The translations under genes were made by a program, and so were the position numbers. Shown piece after piece: positions 35,484 to 46,637 of a stretch of 64,000 bases of DNA. Every line of letters starts with the position of its first letter. Position 1 is the first letter of the stretch. The notes below the pieces were generated by a model, which saw nothing but the letters and a program-made list of their open reading frames with translations, made no database searches and was not told the DNA's origin. Origin of the DNA: Streptomyces sp. PCS3-D2 (GTDB lineage: Bacteria > Actinomycetota > Actinomycetes > Streptomycetales > Streptomycetaceae); the NCBI RefSeq assembly GCF_000612545.2, contig NZ_CP097800.1, positions 2,291,001 through 2,355,000 on the forward strand. The letters run 5' to 3'.

Positions 35484-37385
35484 TTGACCAGCCAGAATCT
35501 GCACATCGGGCCGGACGCGGCAGCGGACCGCTACCGCCTGCTCAGGTCGATCGGGCGCGGCGGGGAGGCCGTGCTCTACCTCGCGGAGATCGAACTCGCC
35601 GGCGGGTCGGAGCCCGTGGTCGTCAAGGTGCTCGACTCCAGGACGACCATCACTCCCGAGGTCTTCGACCGCATCAGCCAGAAGTGGAACGAGCAGGCCG
35701 AACTGCTGAGATTCGTCCACCGGCCCGGTGTCGTGGGAGTACGGGAGCACTTCGAAGGACCGCCGATCCACCGGCCCGGGGAGTCGTCCACCCTGACCGG
35801 GCGGGCGCTCGTCCTCGTCATGAACCACATCGACGGGCTCGACCTGCGGGACTGGCGCGCCGAACGGACGCTCGCCACCGCCGCAGAGCGGCGCGACGTC
35901 ATGCGAACCCTGGAACAGCTGGCCGAGGTACTGGACTGGCTGCACTCGGGCAGGGCCACGCCCTCCGGGCGGCAGGTCGTCCACGGCGACCTCTCCCCCG
36001 GCAACGTGATGGTCGACGCCCACGGGCAGGCCACCCTGGTGGACTTCGGGCTCAGCAAGCTGACCGCCGACCACCAGACGGCGGAGGTCTGGTTCACCCC
36101 GGGCTACGCGGCACCCGAGGTGTTCGAGGGCAAGCGGACCCCGGGCACCGACCGGTACGCCTTCGGGGCGATCGCGTACTTCCTGCTCAGCGGAGAGTCG
36201 CCGCCCGCCTCTCCGCAGCAGCTGGCCCATGCGATGGCCGAACTGCCGCAGATCGCACTGCTGGACGCCGAACAACGGGCCCGGATCACGGCCCTGTACG
36301 CGGAGGAGCCCTCCCGGCGGCCCGTGAACCTGGCCGGGTGGATGAAGGACGTTCGGCGCGCCGTGGTGTCCACCACGACGACGTCCACGGCATCGCGGCG
36401 GGCGACCCTCCAGGACTCCCCGCCCCAGCCCGCCGCGCCTCCCCTGCCCACGGCGGCCCCGGCGGTTGCCGCGGCGCCTCCACCGCCCGCCTACCGTCCG
36501 ACCGCACCCGACCCGGCCGCGCCCGACCCGAGCGCTGCGGAGCCGCCCACGGCGCCGCTGACCGCTCCCGAGCCGGCTCAGCAGGCCACGGAGCCCGCAC
36601 CCGTACCGGCGCCCGCACCGGCACCGGCGGCCTCGGTGCCGACGGGGTACGGACCCGCGTACGACCTCTCCCCGGCCCCGCCCGCGCAGGCGCAGGCCGC
36701 CGCGCCGCAGAAGAAGAGGAAGCGGCGGGCCGGTCTGGTCCTGGGCTCGGCGCTCGCCGTGGTCGTACTCGCCGCGGGCGCGGTCGTCGGTGTGAAGCTC
36801 CTGGGCGACAAGGGCCAGGAGGACAACACGGCAAGCGGGAAGCCCGGCGGGGCGAGCGCGCCGCAGTCGCCGGAGCCCGCCCCCTCCGCGGCCTCGCCGA
36901 CCCCGTCCGCGGATTCCACGACGGACGGTTCGGCCGCCGGGGCCCCGCCCACCCCGGAGGGCTCCGCCGGCCCGCACGCTCCGGGAGAGGTCAAGGACAG
37001 CAACATCGCCGACCTGACCGTGCTGTCCTCCGTGGGCGGCGCCGACAACTTCGAGGTCGGCTCCGCGAAGCTGAACACCACGGAGTACGGAGCGGCGCTG
37101 CTCGGCAGCTGCTACTACGGCGCGGCGATCGAGTACGACGTCAACAGGGCCTGGTCCACCCTGGAATTCACCGCCGGCATCGACGACGGCTCGACGGTCG
37201 AGCAGGCACGGCTGACCATCTCGGTGGACGACAAGCCTGCGGTGTTCTCCGAGCTGGTCCACCTGGGCAAGCCGGTCACCAAGTCGCTGGACATCAAGGG
37301 CGCCCTGCGGCTGCGCATCAAGGTGGAGGAGGGCTGCAAGGGCCGCGGCAACGCCGTTCTGGCAGCGCCCCTCCTCAAGCGCTGA
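35484..37385 (+). CDS. Membrane Ser/Thr protein kinase with NPCBM-like extracellular domain
   Basis: 633 residues. The kinase domain (about residues 15-290) has the Gly-rich loop IGRGGEAVLYLAE, Lys48, a catalytic loop HGDLSPGNV with Asp169 (HGD in place of HRD, so probably not activated by the usual loop phosphorylation) and Asp187 of DFG. A Pro/Ala-rich linker leads to one membrane helix near residues 417-440 and an extracellular domain resembling NPCBM/NEW2, a carbohydrate-binding fold (GGADNFEVGSAKLNTTEYG). It may sense cell-wall glycans. The start is TTG 35484, after GGGGGG. The last 11 bases overlap the next, convergent gene. Confidence 0.85.
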   Translation: MTSQNLHIGPDAAADRYRLLRSIGRGGEAVLYLAEIELAGGSEPVVVKVLDSRTTITPEVFDRISQKWNEQAELLRFVHRPGVVGVREHFEGPPIHRPGESSTLTGRALVLVMNHIDGLDLRDWRAERTLATAAERRDVMRTLEQLAEVLDWLHSGRATPSGRQVVHGDLSPGNVMVDAHGQATLVDFGLSKLTADHQTAEVWFTPGYAAPEVFEGKRTPGTDRYAFGAIAYFLLSGESPPASPQQLAHAMAELPQIALLDAEQRARITALYAEEPSRRPVNLAGWMKDVRRAVVSTTTTSTASRRATLQDSPPQPAAPPLPTAAPAVAAAPPPPAYRPTAPDPAAPDPSAAEPPTAPLTAPEPAQQATEPAPVPAPAPAPAASVPTGYGPAYDLSPAPPAQAQAAAPQKKRKRRAGLVLGSALAVVVLAAGAVVGVKLLGDKGQEDNTASGKPGGASAPQSPEPAPSAASPTPSADSTTDGSAAGAPPTPEGSAGPHAPGEVKDSNIADLTVLSSVGGADNFEVGSAKLNTTEYGAALLGSCYYGAAIEYDVNRAWSTLEFTAGIDDGSTVEQARLTISVDDKPAVFSELVHLGKPVTKSLDIKGALRLRIKVEEGCKGRGNAVLAAPLLKR

Positions 37386-37920
37386 CGGAGCCGGTCCCGT
37401 CCGACACCCCGAGGTCGGCCCGCATGGCCGCACGCATCTCCCGGAGCAGGCCCCAGATCTCCTGCTGGGCGGCGGAGACCGCGGCCATCGTCTCGCCCTC
37501 CTCGGGGGCGCCCCGTTCCAGGCGCTTGACCTGGCCGTAGACCCTGCTCAGGGCGTGGTTGACGGCGCTCGCGGGTCCGAGCACGGCGTCCGGGGCGATC
37601 ATCTGCGCCTCGGAGTAGCGGTCGCGCTGGGCGTTCTTGGCCTCGTCGAGCACCTCCCGGTCCGCGTCCTCGACCGGGCGCTCCCGCAGGACGTGCAGAT
37701 GCCGGTTGAGCGCGGTGGTGAACTGCCGGGCGTCCCGGTTGAGGTCCGCGTAGCAGCTCCGCCGCAGCGTCAGACGGTCGCGGATCTCCTGATGGCCGCG
37801 CAGGATCTCTATCTCCCGGCGTTTCGCCCGCTCCGCCCCGCGCTGGGTGAGCAGCGCCGCGCCCAGGGTGCCCACCACACCGACGACCGCGATGACCATC
37901 GCACCGATCTCCACGCGCAA
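37375..37920 (-). CDS. Membrane-anchored helical protein of unknown function
   Basis: 181 residues. One N-terminal membrane helix (IGAMVIAVVGVVGTLGAALL) is followed by a long, charged, mostly helical cytosolic part. No enzyme motif is visible. Its 3' end overlaps the kinase 3' end by 11 bases. It is not clear whether it works with the kinase. Confidence 0.75.
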   Translation of the reverse strand: MRVEIGAMVIAVVGVVGTLGAALLTQRGAERAKRREIEILRGHQEIRDRLTLRRSCYADLNRDARQFTTALNRHLHVLRERPVEDADREVLDEAKNAQRDRYSEAQMIAPDAVLGPASAVNHALSRVYGQVKRLERGAPEEGETMAAVSAAQQEIWGLLREMRAAMRADLGVSDGTGSVSA

Positions 37921-37970
37921 CTCCCCCGTTCCTCCGCCGGACGTGGTCGTCCAGTGTGCGGGAGACGACC

Positions 37971-38025
37971 GGGGCCCCGCACCTTCGGTGCGGGGCCCCG
38001 GGGCGTTCGGGCCGTCGGGCCCGAA
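37971..38025 (-). terminator. Tandem terminator hairpins after gatB
   Basis: A perfect 8-bp stem (38006-38025, loop of 4) and then a perfect 13-bp stem (37971-37999, loop TTC) lie in succession downstream of the gatB stop. Confidence 0.85.
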
Positions 38026-38029
38026 GGGC

Positions 38030-39544
38030 TCAGCCCCCGGCGACGCCCAGGCGCTCCAGGATGAGCTCCTTGACGCGCGCCGCGTCGGCCTGGCCGCGGG
38101 TGGTCTTCATGACCGCGCCGACCAGGGCGCCGACCGCGGCGATCTTGCCCCCGCGGATCTTGTCGGCGATGGCCGCGTTGCCCGCGATCGCCTCGTCGAC
38201 GGCCGCGCCGAGCGCGCCCTCGTCCGAGACGACCTTCAGGCCGCGCTTCTCGACGACCTCGTCCGGGGTGCCCTCGCCGGCGAGGACCCCCTCGATGACC
38301 TGACGGGCCAGCTTGTCGTTCAGGTCTCCGGCCGCGACCAGGGCCGCGACCCGGGCCACCTGCGCCGGGGTGATCGGCAGCTCGTCGACGACGACGCCCT
38401 GCTCGTTGGCGTTGCGGGCCAACTCGCCCATCCACCACTTGCGGGCGGCGGACGAGTCGGCGCCCTCCTCGATGGTGGCGACGATGGAGTCCACCGCGCC
38501 CGCGTTGAGGATCGACTGCATGTCGTGCTCGCTGACGCCCCACTCCTCGCGGAGGCGATTGCGGCGCACGCGCGGCATCTCGGGCAGGCCGGCGCGCAGC
38601 TCTTCCACCCACGCGCGGGCGGGCGCCACGGGCACCAGGTCGGGCTCCGGGAAGTACCGGTAGTCCTCGGCGTTGTCCTTGATGCGGCCGGCCGTGGTGG
38701 AGCCGTCCTCCTCATGGAAGTGCCGGGTCTCCTGGACGATCGAGCCGCCGGAGGACAGCACGGCCGCGTGCCGCTGGATCTCGAAGCGCGCGGCGCGCTC
38801 GACGGAGCGCAGGGAGTTGACGTTCTTGGTCTCCGAGCGGGTGCCGAATTCCCGGGTCCCGTTGGGGCGCAGCGACAGGTTCACGTCGCAGCGCATCTGG
38901 CCCTTGTCCATGCGGGCCTCGGAGACGCCGAGCGCCTTGATGACCTCGCGCAGCTCGGCGACGTACGCCTTGGCAACCTCGGGGGCCCGCTCGCCCGCGC
39001 CCTCGATGGGCTTGGTGACGATCTCGATGAGCGGGATGCCGGCGCGGTTGTAGTCCAGCAGGGAGTGGGACGCGCCGTGGATGCGGCCGGTGGCACCGCC
39101 GACGTGCAGCGACTTGCCGGTGTCCTCCTCCATGTGGGCGCGCTCGATCTCCACGCGGAAGATCTCGCCGTCCTCCAGCTGGACGTCCAAGTAGCCGTTG
39201 AAGGCGATGGGCTCGTCGTACTGGGAGGTCTGGAAGTTCTTCGGCATGTCCGGATAGAAGTAGTTCTTCCGGGCGAAGCGGCACCACTCGGCGATCTCGC
39301 AGTTCAGCGCGAGGCCGATCTTGACTGCGGACTCGACGCCGATCGCGTTGACGACCGGGAGCGAGCCGGGCAGGCCGAGGCAGGTGGGGCAGGTCTGCGA
39401 GTTGGGCTCGCCGCCGAGCTCGGTCGAGCAGCCGCAGAACATCTTGGTCCTGGTGCCGAGCTCGACATGGACCTCAAGGCCCATGACGGGGTCGTACGAC
39501 GCCAGGGCGTCCTCGTACGACAGCAGTTCGGTGAAGGTGGTCAC
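38030..39544 (-). CDS. gatB: Asp-tRNA(Asn)/Glu-tRNA(Gln) amidotransferase subunit B
   Basis: 504 residues, the tRNA-binding and kinase subunit of GatCAB, which converts misacylated Glu-tRNA(Gln) or Asp-tRNA(Asn) to the correct product. [15 protein letters not shown], the Zn-binding [19 protein letters not shown] and the cradle and tail domains are all present at the normal length. GTG start at 39544 with GAGGG about 11 bases upstream. It ends the gatC-gatA-small gene-gatB operon and is followed by tandem hairpins. Confidence 0.97.
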   Translation of the reverse strand: MTTFTELLSYEDALASYDPVMGLEVHVELGTRTKMFCGCSTELGGEPNSQTCPTCLGLPGSLPVVNAIGVESAVKIGLALNCEIAEWCRFARKNYFYPDMPKNFQTSQYDEPIAFNGYLDVQLEDGEIFRVEIERAHMEEDTGKSLHVGGATGRIHGASHSLLDYNRAGIPLIEIVTKPIEGAGERAPEVAKAYVAELREVIKALGVSEARMDKGQMRCDVNLSLRPNGTREFGTRSETKNVNSLRSVERAARFEIQRHAAVLSSGGSIVQETRHFHEEDGSTTAGRIKDNAEDYRYFPEPDLVPVAPARAWVEELRAGLPEMPRVRRNRLREEWGVSEHDMQSILNAGAVDSIVATIEEGADSSAARKWWMGELARNANEQGVVVDELPITPAQVARVAALVAAGDLNDKLARQVIEGVLAGEGTPDEVVEKRGLKVVSDEGALGAAVDEAIAGNAAIADKIRGGKIAAVGALVGAVMKTTRGQADAARVKELILERLGVAGG

Positions 39545-39560
39545 GGTGAAACTTTCCCTC

Positions 39561-39806
39561 TCAGCCCAGCAGGACGTCGTCGTCGCCCAGGCGCTTGAGC
39601 TCCCGGTACAGGATCGCGAGGCCGGTGACGATGGCGGCGGCGGACACGGCGGCGTCGACCAGCTTCAGCATGTCGTTCTCGCTGCGGGCCTTCTTGACCT
39701 GCTTGATCACGCTGACGGCGCCGAAGGCCGTGGTGCCGATCGACAGGTAGGTGCCGGTCTTGGACTTCTTGAAGCCCTTGGCCTTGGACAGTGCACTGGT
39801 GCTCAC
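39561..39806 (-). CDS. Conserved small hydrophobic protein within the gat operon
   Basis: 81 residues. A Lys-rich N-terminus ([12 protein letters not shown]) and central [19 protein letters not shown], one membrane segment, then an acidic C-terminus. The GTG start overlaps the gatA stop (GTGA), and GGAGG lies about 10 bases upstream, so it is translated with gatA. No function is known to me. Its placement between gatA and gatB appears to be conserved in streptomycetes (recalled). Confidence 0.8.
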   Translation of the reverse strand: MSTSALSKAKGFKKSKTGTYLSIGTTAFGAVSVIKQVKKARSENDMLKLVDAAVSAAAIVTGLAILYRELKRLGDDDVLLG

Positions 39807-41296
39807 AGCGACGGTGCCTCCTCGAGCAGCGGGTGACCCCAGCGTGCGACGAAGGCGGCCTCGACGGCGGCACCGACCCTGTAGAGCCGGTCGTCCTTCA
39901 TCGCCGGGGCGATGATCTGGAGCCCGACCGGGAGACCGTCCTCCGGTGCCAGGCCGCAGGGCAGCGACATGGCGGAGTTGCCGGCCAGGTTGGTCGGGAT
40001 GGTGCACAGGTCCGCGAGGTACATGGCGAGGGGGTCGTCGGTGCGCTCGCCGATCGGGAAGGCGGTGGTCGGGGTGGTCGGGGAGACGATCACGTCGACC
40101 TGCTCGAAGGACTTCTCGAAGTCCTTCGAGATCAGCGTGCGGACCTTCTGGGCGGAGCCGTAGTACGCGTCGTAGTAGCCGGAGCTGAGCGCGTACGTGC
40201 CGAGGATGATGCGGCGCTTGACCTCGTCGCCGAAGCCGGCCTCGCGGGTCAGGGCGGTGACGTCCTCGGCGGACTTGGTGCCGTCGTCCCCGACGCGCAG
40301 GCCGTAGCGCATGGCGTCGAAGCGGGCCAGGTTCGAGGAGCACTCGGACGGCGCGATCAGGTAGTACGCGGCCATCGCGAGGTCGAAGGACGGGCAGTCC
40401 AGCTCGACGATCTCGGCGCCGAGCTCCTTGAGGAGCTCCACCGACTCGTTGAAGCGCTGGACGACACCGGCCTGGTAGCCCTCTCCGGCGAACTGCTTGA
40501 CCACACCGACGCGCAGGCCGGCGACGGAGCCGTTGCGGGCGGCCTCGACGACCGGCGGGACCGGGGCGTCGATGGAGGTGGAGTCGAGCGGGTCGTGGCC
40601 GGCGATCACCTCGTGCAGCAGGGCCGCGTCCAGGACCGTACGGGCGCAGGGCCCGCCCTGGTCGAGGGAGGAGGAGAAGGCGACCATGCCGTAGCGGGAG
40701 ACACCGCCGTAGGTGGGCTTCACACCGACCGTGCCGGTGACGGCTGCGGGCTGGCGGATGGATCCGCCGGTGTCGGTGCCGATGGCGAGCGGGGCCTGGA
40801 AGGCGGCGAGGGCCGCGGCGGAGCCACCGCCGGAGCCGCCGGGGATGCGGGTGAGGTCCCACGGGTTGCCGGTGGGGCCGTAGGCGCTGTTCTCGGTGGA
40901 GGACCCCATGGCGAACTCGTCCATGTTGGTCTTGCCGAGGATGACGACGTCGGCTTCCTTGAGCTTGCGCGTCAGGGTGGCGTCGTAGGGCGGGATCCAG
41001 CCTTCGAGGATCTTCGAACCGACGGTGGTGGGGACCCCGACGGTGGTGAAGATGTCCTTGAGGGCGAGCGGTACACCGGCCAGCGGGCCGAGCTTCTCGC
41101 CCGCCTCGCGCTTGGCGTCGACGGCGCGGGCCTGGGCCAGCGCGCCCTCGCGGTCCACGTACAGGAAGGCGTTGACCTTCTCGTCGGTGGCCTCGATGCG
41201 GGCCAGGTGGGCCTCGGTGACCTCGACGGCGGTGAGCTCGCCGGAGGCGATCTTCTCGGCGGTCTCGGCGGCCGTGAGCTTGATGATGTCGACCAT
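39803..41296 (-). CDS. gatA: Asp-tRNA(Asn)/Glu-tRNA(Gln) amidotransferase subunit A
   Basis: 497-residue amidase-signature enzyme that frees ammonia from glutamine for the GatB reaction. The Ser-cis-Ser-Lys triad is readable: Lys in PLALKDIF, cis-Ser in [11 protein letters not shown] and nucleophile Ser in [12 protein letters not shown]. The start is five bases after gatC stop, and the stop overlaps the next small gene. Confidence 0.97.
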   Translation of the reverse strand: MVDIIKLTAAETAEKIASGELTAVEVTEAHLARIEATDEKVNAFLYVDREGALAQARAVDAKREAGEKLGPLAGVPLALKDIFTTVGVPTTVGSKILEGWIPPYDATLTRKLKEADVVILGKTNMDEFAMGSSTENSAYGPTGNPWDLTRIPGGSGGGSAAALAAFQAPLAIGTDTGGSIRQPAAVTGTVGVKPTYGGVSRYGMVAFSSSLDQGGPCARTVLDAALLHEVIAGHDPLDSTSIDAPVPPVVEAARNGSVAGLRVGVVKQFAGEGYQAGVVQRFNESVELLKELGAEIVELDCPSFDLAMAAYYLIAPSECSSNLARFDAMRYGLRVGDDGTKSAEDVTALTREAGFGDEVKRRIILGTYALSSGYYDAYYGSAQKVRTLISKDFEKSFEQVDVIVSPTTPTTAFPIGERTDDPLAMYLADLCTIPTNLAGNSAMSLPCGLAPEDGLPVGLQIIAPAMKDDRLYRVGAAVEAAFVARWGHPLLEEAPSL

Positions 41297-41301
41297 GGCT
41301 G

Positions 41302-41598
41302 TTAGTCCTCCCCCAGGATCTGCGGCACCTTGAAACGCTGCTGCTCCTGGGCGGGAGCACCGGAGAGCGCCTGCTCGGGGGTGAGCGACGGACGGACCTC
41401 GTCCGCGCGCATGACGTTCGTCAGCGGCAGCGGGTGGGAGGTCGGCGGGACGTCTTGGTCGGCGACCTCGGAGACACGGGCGACCGCGCCGATGATGTCG
41501 TCGAGCTGTCCGGCGAAGTGATCCAGCTCGTTGCTGGACAGCTCAAGGCGCGCCAGCCGTGCGAGGTGGACGACCTCCTCGCGCGTAATGCCAGGCAT
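41302..41598 (-). CDS. gatC: Asp-tRNA(Asn)/Glu-tRNA(Gln) amidotransferase subunit C
   Basis: 98 residues, the small subunit that clasps GatA and GatB. It begins [20 protein letters not shown] and ends [14 protein letters not shown]...PQILGED, both typical. ATG 41598 has AGAGGATC upstream. It is the first gene of the gat operon, whose promoter must lie in 41600-41680. Confidence 0.95.
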   Translation of the reverse strand: MPGITREEVVHLARLARLELSSNELDHFAGQLDDIIGAVARVSEVADQDVPPTSHPLPLTNVMRADEVRPSLTPEQALSGAPAQEQQRFKVPQILGED

Positions 41599-41680
41599 GC
41601 AGCGATCCTCTGGGGGTGGGTGGATGTGTAGTTTCGGGCTCAATCCTAGGGGGCCCGGCGCCCGGCCTGCGAAACGGTTT

Positions 41681-41719
41681 GGCCGGGACGCCGCACGGGG
41701 CCCGCGCGGCGTCCCGGCC
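41681..41719 (-). terminator. 14-bp hairpin between rmdB-like gene and gatC
   Basis: A perfect stem (GGCCGGGACGCCGC and complement) with an 11-base loop, 120 bases after the rmdB-like stop and before gatC on the same strand. Confidence 0.65.
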
Positions 41720-41810
41720 GAAGGCGGGCGGGGTCGGGTGCCGGCCCCGCCGGCGTGGGGGGCGCGGGGTCCTGGGGGCGCTCCGGCGGGGGCGCCGCCC
41801 GGCCGGCCGG

Positions 41811-41842
41811 GCCCGGGGGCGGTCAGGCCCGGGGGCGGTCAG
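41811..41842. repeat. Perfect 16-bp tandem duplication at a stop codon
   Basis: GCCCGGGGGCGGTCAG occurs twice head to tail. The copy at 41827-41842 contains the stop codon of the rmdB-like gene; the other gives a spare TGA downstream. Confidence 0.9.
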
Positions 41843-44019
41843 ACCGCGTCGGCCTCGGCGGCAGCCAGTTCCGCCGTGATGTCCGCCGGGCGGCGCCAGC
41901 CGCGCTCGCCCCGGGCCAGCAGCCAGGCGGTGGCTTCCTGCGGCGGCATCGCGGCGGCCACCAGCCATCCCTGCACGGCGTCGCAGCCCAGGTCACGCAG
42001 CCGCTCCCAGGTCTCGTCGTCCTCGACGCCCTCCGCCACAACGAGCAGGCCGAGCGAGTGTGCGAGGTCGACGGTGCACCGGACGATCTCCGCGTCCTGC
42101 GTGTCGACGGCGAGCCGTCCCACGAAGGAACGGTCGATCTTCAGCTCGCTGACCGGCAGGCGGCGCAGGTGGACGAGGGAGGAGTAGCCGGTGCCGAAGT
42201 CGTCCAGGGACATCTTCACGCCGTGCCCGGTGAGGCCGGCCATGGTGTCCGCCGCCCGCTGGGGGTCCTCCAGCAGGACGTGTTCCGTTATCTCCAGCTG
42301 CAGGCCGCTGGCCGGGACACCGTGGCGGGCCAGCCGCGCCGCCACCGCGCCGGCGAAGCCAGGCGTGTGGACGTCGCGCGGCGAAACGTTGACGGCGACC
42401 GGGACCTTCAGGCCCTGTGCACGCCAGCGTGCCACCTGGGCCAGGGCCGTCTCCAGGACGTACTCCGTCAGGTGCGGCATCAGCCCGGACGTCTCGGCGA
42501 TCGCGATGAACTCGTCCGGGGGCACCCGGCCGCGTTCCGGGTGGACCCAGCGCACCAGCGCTTCGAGCCCGGCGACCTGCCCGTCGAAGCGGACCTTCGG
42601 CTGGTAGTGGAGTTCCACTTCGCCCGCGTCGAGGGCCCTTCGGAGGTCGCCGAGGAGACCCAGGCGGTCGGGGGTGTTGCTGTCGCGCTTGGATTCGTAC
42701 ACTTCCACGCCCGTGCGGTCCCGCTTGGCCTGGTACATCGCCACGTCCGCGCGCCGCAGCAGGCCTTCCGCGTCCAGCGCGTGGTCGGGGAAGACGGCGA
42801 GGCCGGCGCTGGCCTCCAGGACGAGTGTGAGGCCGTCCAGGTCGAGCGGGGAGCTGAGTTCCGCGACCAGGTGGCGCGCGATGCGCTGGGCGCTGGTGGT
42901 GGAGTCCGCGACGGGGAGCAGGACGGCGAACTCGTCGCCGCCCAGGCGGGCGGCCTCGGCCTCCTCGGGCAGCGCCTGGCGCAGCCGGTCGGCGATCTGG
43001 AGGAGGAGCCGGTCGCCCGCCAGATGGCCCAGGGTGTCGTTGACCGCCCGGAAGCGGTCGAGGTCGATCAGCACGAGGGCGGCCCGGGTGCCCAGGCGCT
43101 CCGCCTCGTCGAGGGCCGACCAGGCCCGCTCCAGCAGCCACTGCCGGTTCGGCAGCCCGGTCAGCGGGTCCCGTAGCTGCTCCTCGGCGCGCGCCCGGGC
43201 GATCCAGAGGGTGGAGTCCAGCGCGATGAGCGGTACGGCGAACAGCGGCAGCAGGACCGGCTTGGTGACCGCCACCACGCAGATGAGGGGCGCGATGCCG
43301 AGCAGCGCGACCGCCACTAACGCCTGTCGGAGCAGGGCGGTCCGGGCGACGGTGGGCAGCCCGGCGCCGCGCGGGGCCAGGGCGATCCAGAGCAGGAACC
43401 GGGTGGCGAGCAGATAGGCGACGGCGACGAGGACGATCTCGGGCAGGGCGTCCAGCCCCCAGGTGGTGGGCGGCCAGGGGGCTTCGACGGTGGGCGCCTC
43501 GCCGAAGGCGGCGAGCACGAGGGCACCGGCGGCGATGCCGAGGATGTCGACGGAGCCGTGGAGCAGCCCCTGTCGCCAGCGGTGTCTGCGGGCGGCGCCG
43601 ACCAGGGAGACCACCGCGAGCGAGACCAGTCCGGCGGGCACCCAGCCGTAGAGGATGAGCACGGCGAGGGTGAGCGCGGCGCCCGATCCGGTGCCGCCCC
43701 ACCAGCGGTCCCGGCCGAGGGCGACGAGGTGGCCGACGATGATGCCGGTGAGGAGGGCCAGGGCCCAGCCGACCGGCCCGCCGGGGAACAGCGCATGACG
43801 GCCGATCAGGGCGGAAGCGACGCCGGTGGTGAGCACCACGACCGCGAGACCCACGACGAGGAAGGGCAGCACGCCGCGCCGCCCCTGCCCGCCCTCACCG
43901 GTGTCGACCGGTCGGGTGTCCGGAGTCCTGGCCCGCAGGACGCCGAGCCTGCCCGCCCGCATGGGCGGGATCTCCCCGCCGAATTCAGGTGACGGGTCGG
44001 CGCTTTCGGTGGGTTTCAT
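41839..44019 (-). CDS. rmdB: Membrane GGDEF-EAL protein, RmdB type, with an in-frame TTA codon
   Basis: 726 residues. About six to eight membrane helices in the first 270 residues are followed by a GGDEF domain (intact motif near residue 360, ARLGGDEFAVLL) and a full EAL domain (Glu486 in GLEALVRW, LEITEHVLLED, LDDFGTGYSSL). No PAS domain is visible. It sits directly beside ligA, as the S. coelicolor phosphodiesterase RmdB does (recalled), so net c-di-GMP breakdown is likely. Leu234 is encoded by TTA (43318-43320), needing the developmentally regulated bldA tRNA. ATG 44019 follows GAGG; the start at 44055 lacks a site. Confidence 0.9.
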   Translation of the reverse strand: MKPTESADPSPEFGGEIPPMRAGRLGVLRARTPDTRPVDTGEGGQGRRGVLPFLVVGLAVVVLTTGVASALIGRHALFPGGPVGWALALLTGIIVGHLVALGRDRWWGGTGSGAALTLAVLILYGWVPAGLVSLAVVSLVGAARRHRWRQGLLHGSVDILGIAAGALVLAAFGEAPTVEAPWPPTTWGLDALPEIVLVAVAYLLATRFLLWIALAPRGAGLPTVARTALLRQALVAVALLGIAPLICVVAVTKPVLLPLFAVPLIALDSTLWIARARAEEQLRDPLTGLPNRQWLLERAWSALDEAERLGTRAALVLIDLDRFRAVNDTLGHLAGDRLLLQIADRLRQALPEEAEAARLGGDEFAVLLPVADSTTSAQRIARHLVAELSSPLDLDGLTLVLEASAGLAVFPDHALDAEGLLRRADVAMYQAKRDRTGVEVYESKRDSNTPDRLGLLGDLRRALDAGEVELHYQPKVRFDGQVAGLEALVRWVHPERGRVPPDEFIAIAETSGLMPHLTEYVLETALAQVARWRAQGLKVPVAVNVSPRDVHTPGFAGAVAARLARHGVPASGLQLEITEHVLLEDPQRAADTMAGLTGHGVKMSLDDFGTGYSSLVHLRRLPVSELKIDRSFVGRLAVDTQDAEIVRCTVDLAHSLGLLVVAEGVEDDETWERLRDLGCDAVQGWLVAAAMPPQEATAWLLARGERGWRRPADITAELAAAEADAV

Positions 44020-44405
44020 GCCCGTACCTCTCACAGCCGGCGATGCCGATGTCACGCGATGGCCCCCATGTCATGCCACCACGGCCGGAATCGCATCCCG
44101 CAGCCGTGTGCACGACTGGCGCACCCCTCAACAGTAGGACGCGGGAGGCTCCCAGGGGCAGCGGTCGGCAGTGGTTGCCCGAATGCGACCCAGCCATCCT
44201 CATCAGTACGGTATCCGCCGAACGGGTGAGTTTGGACCGGGGCCCCGCCGCCCGTCCGATGATCCGACAGGCCGCCGCCCCGCGACCAGCCTTGTACCGG
44301 CCGTTTACCACCGTCCGCCACGCCTGGCGTGCGCCCGTCCTCACGGCAACACGCCACGCATCCGTTCGCCTTCGCTACTCCCCCTCGGGGATCGCCCGGT
44401 CGGTA
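44020..44405. other. 386-base gap between ligA and the rmdB-like gene
   Basis: No convincing gene on either strand; the short open frames here lack codon bias and ribosome sites. It must hold the rmdB-like promoter. No clear terminator for ligA is visible. Confidence 0.5.

Positions 44406-46637
<2,232 letters not shown>

Noticed and set aside
41585-41590. Possible TTA codon in gatC and similar GGTTAC or GCGTAA sites in several genes
   Set aside because: Frame checks show they are ATT ACG, GGT TAC, CGT TAC or CCT TAC, not TTA.
44052-44357. Short open frames in the ligA/rmdB-like gap
   Set aside because: No ribosome site, no codon bias and three frames overlap; treated as non-coding.
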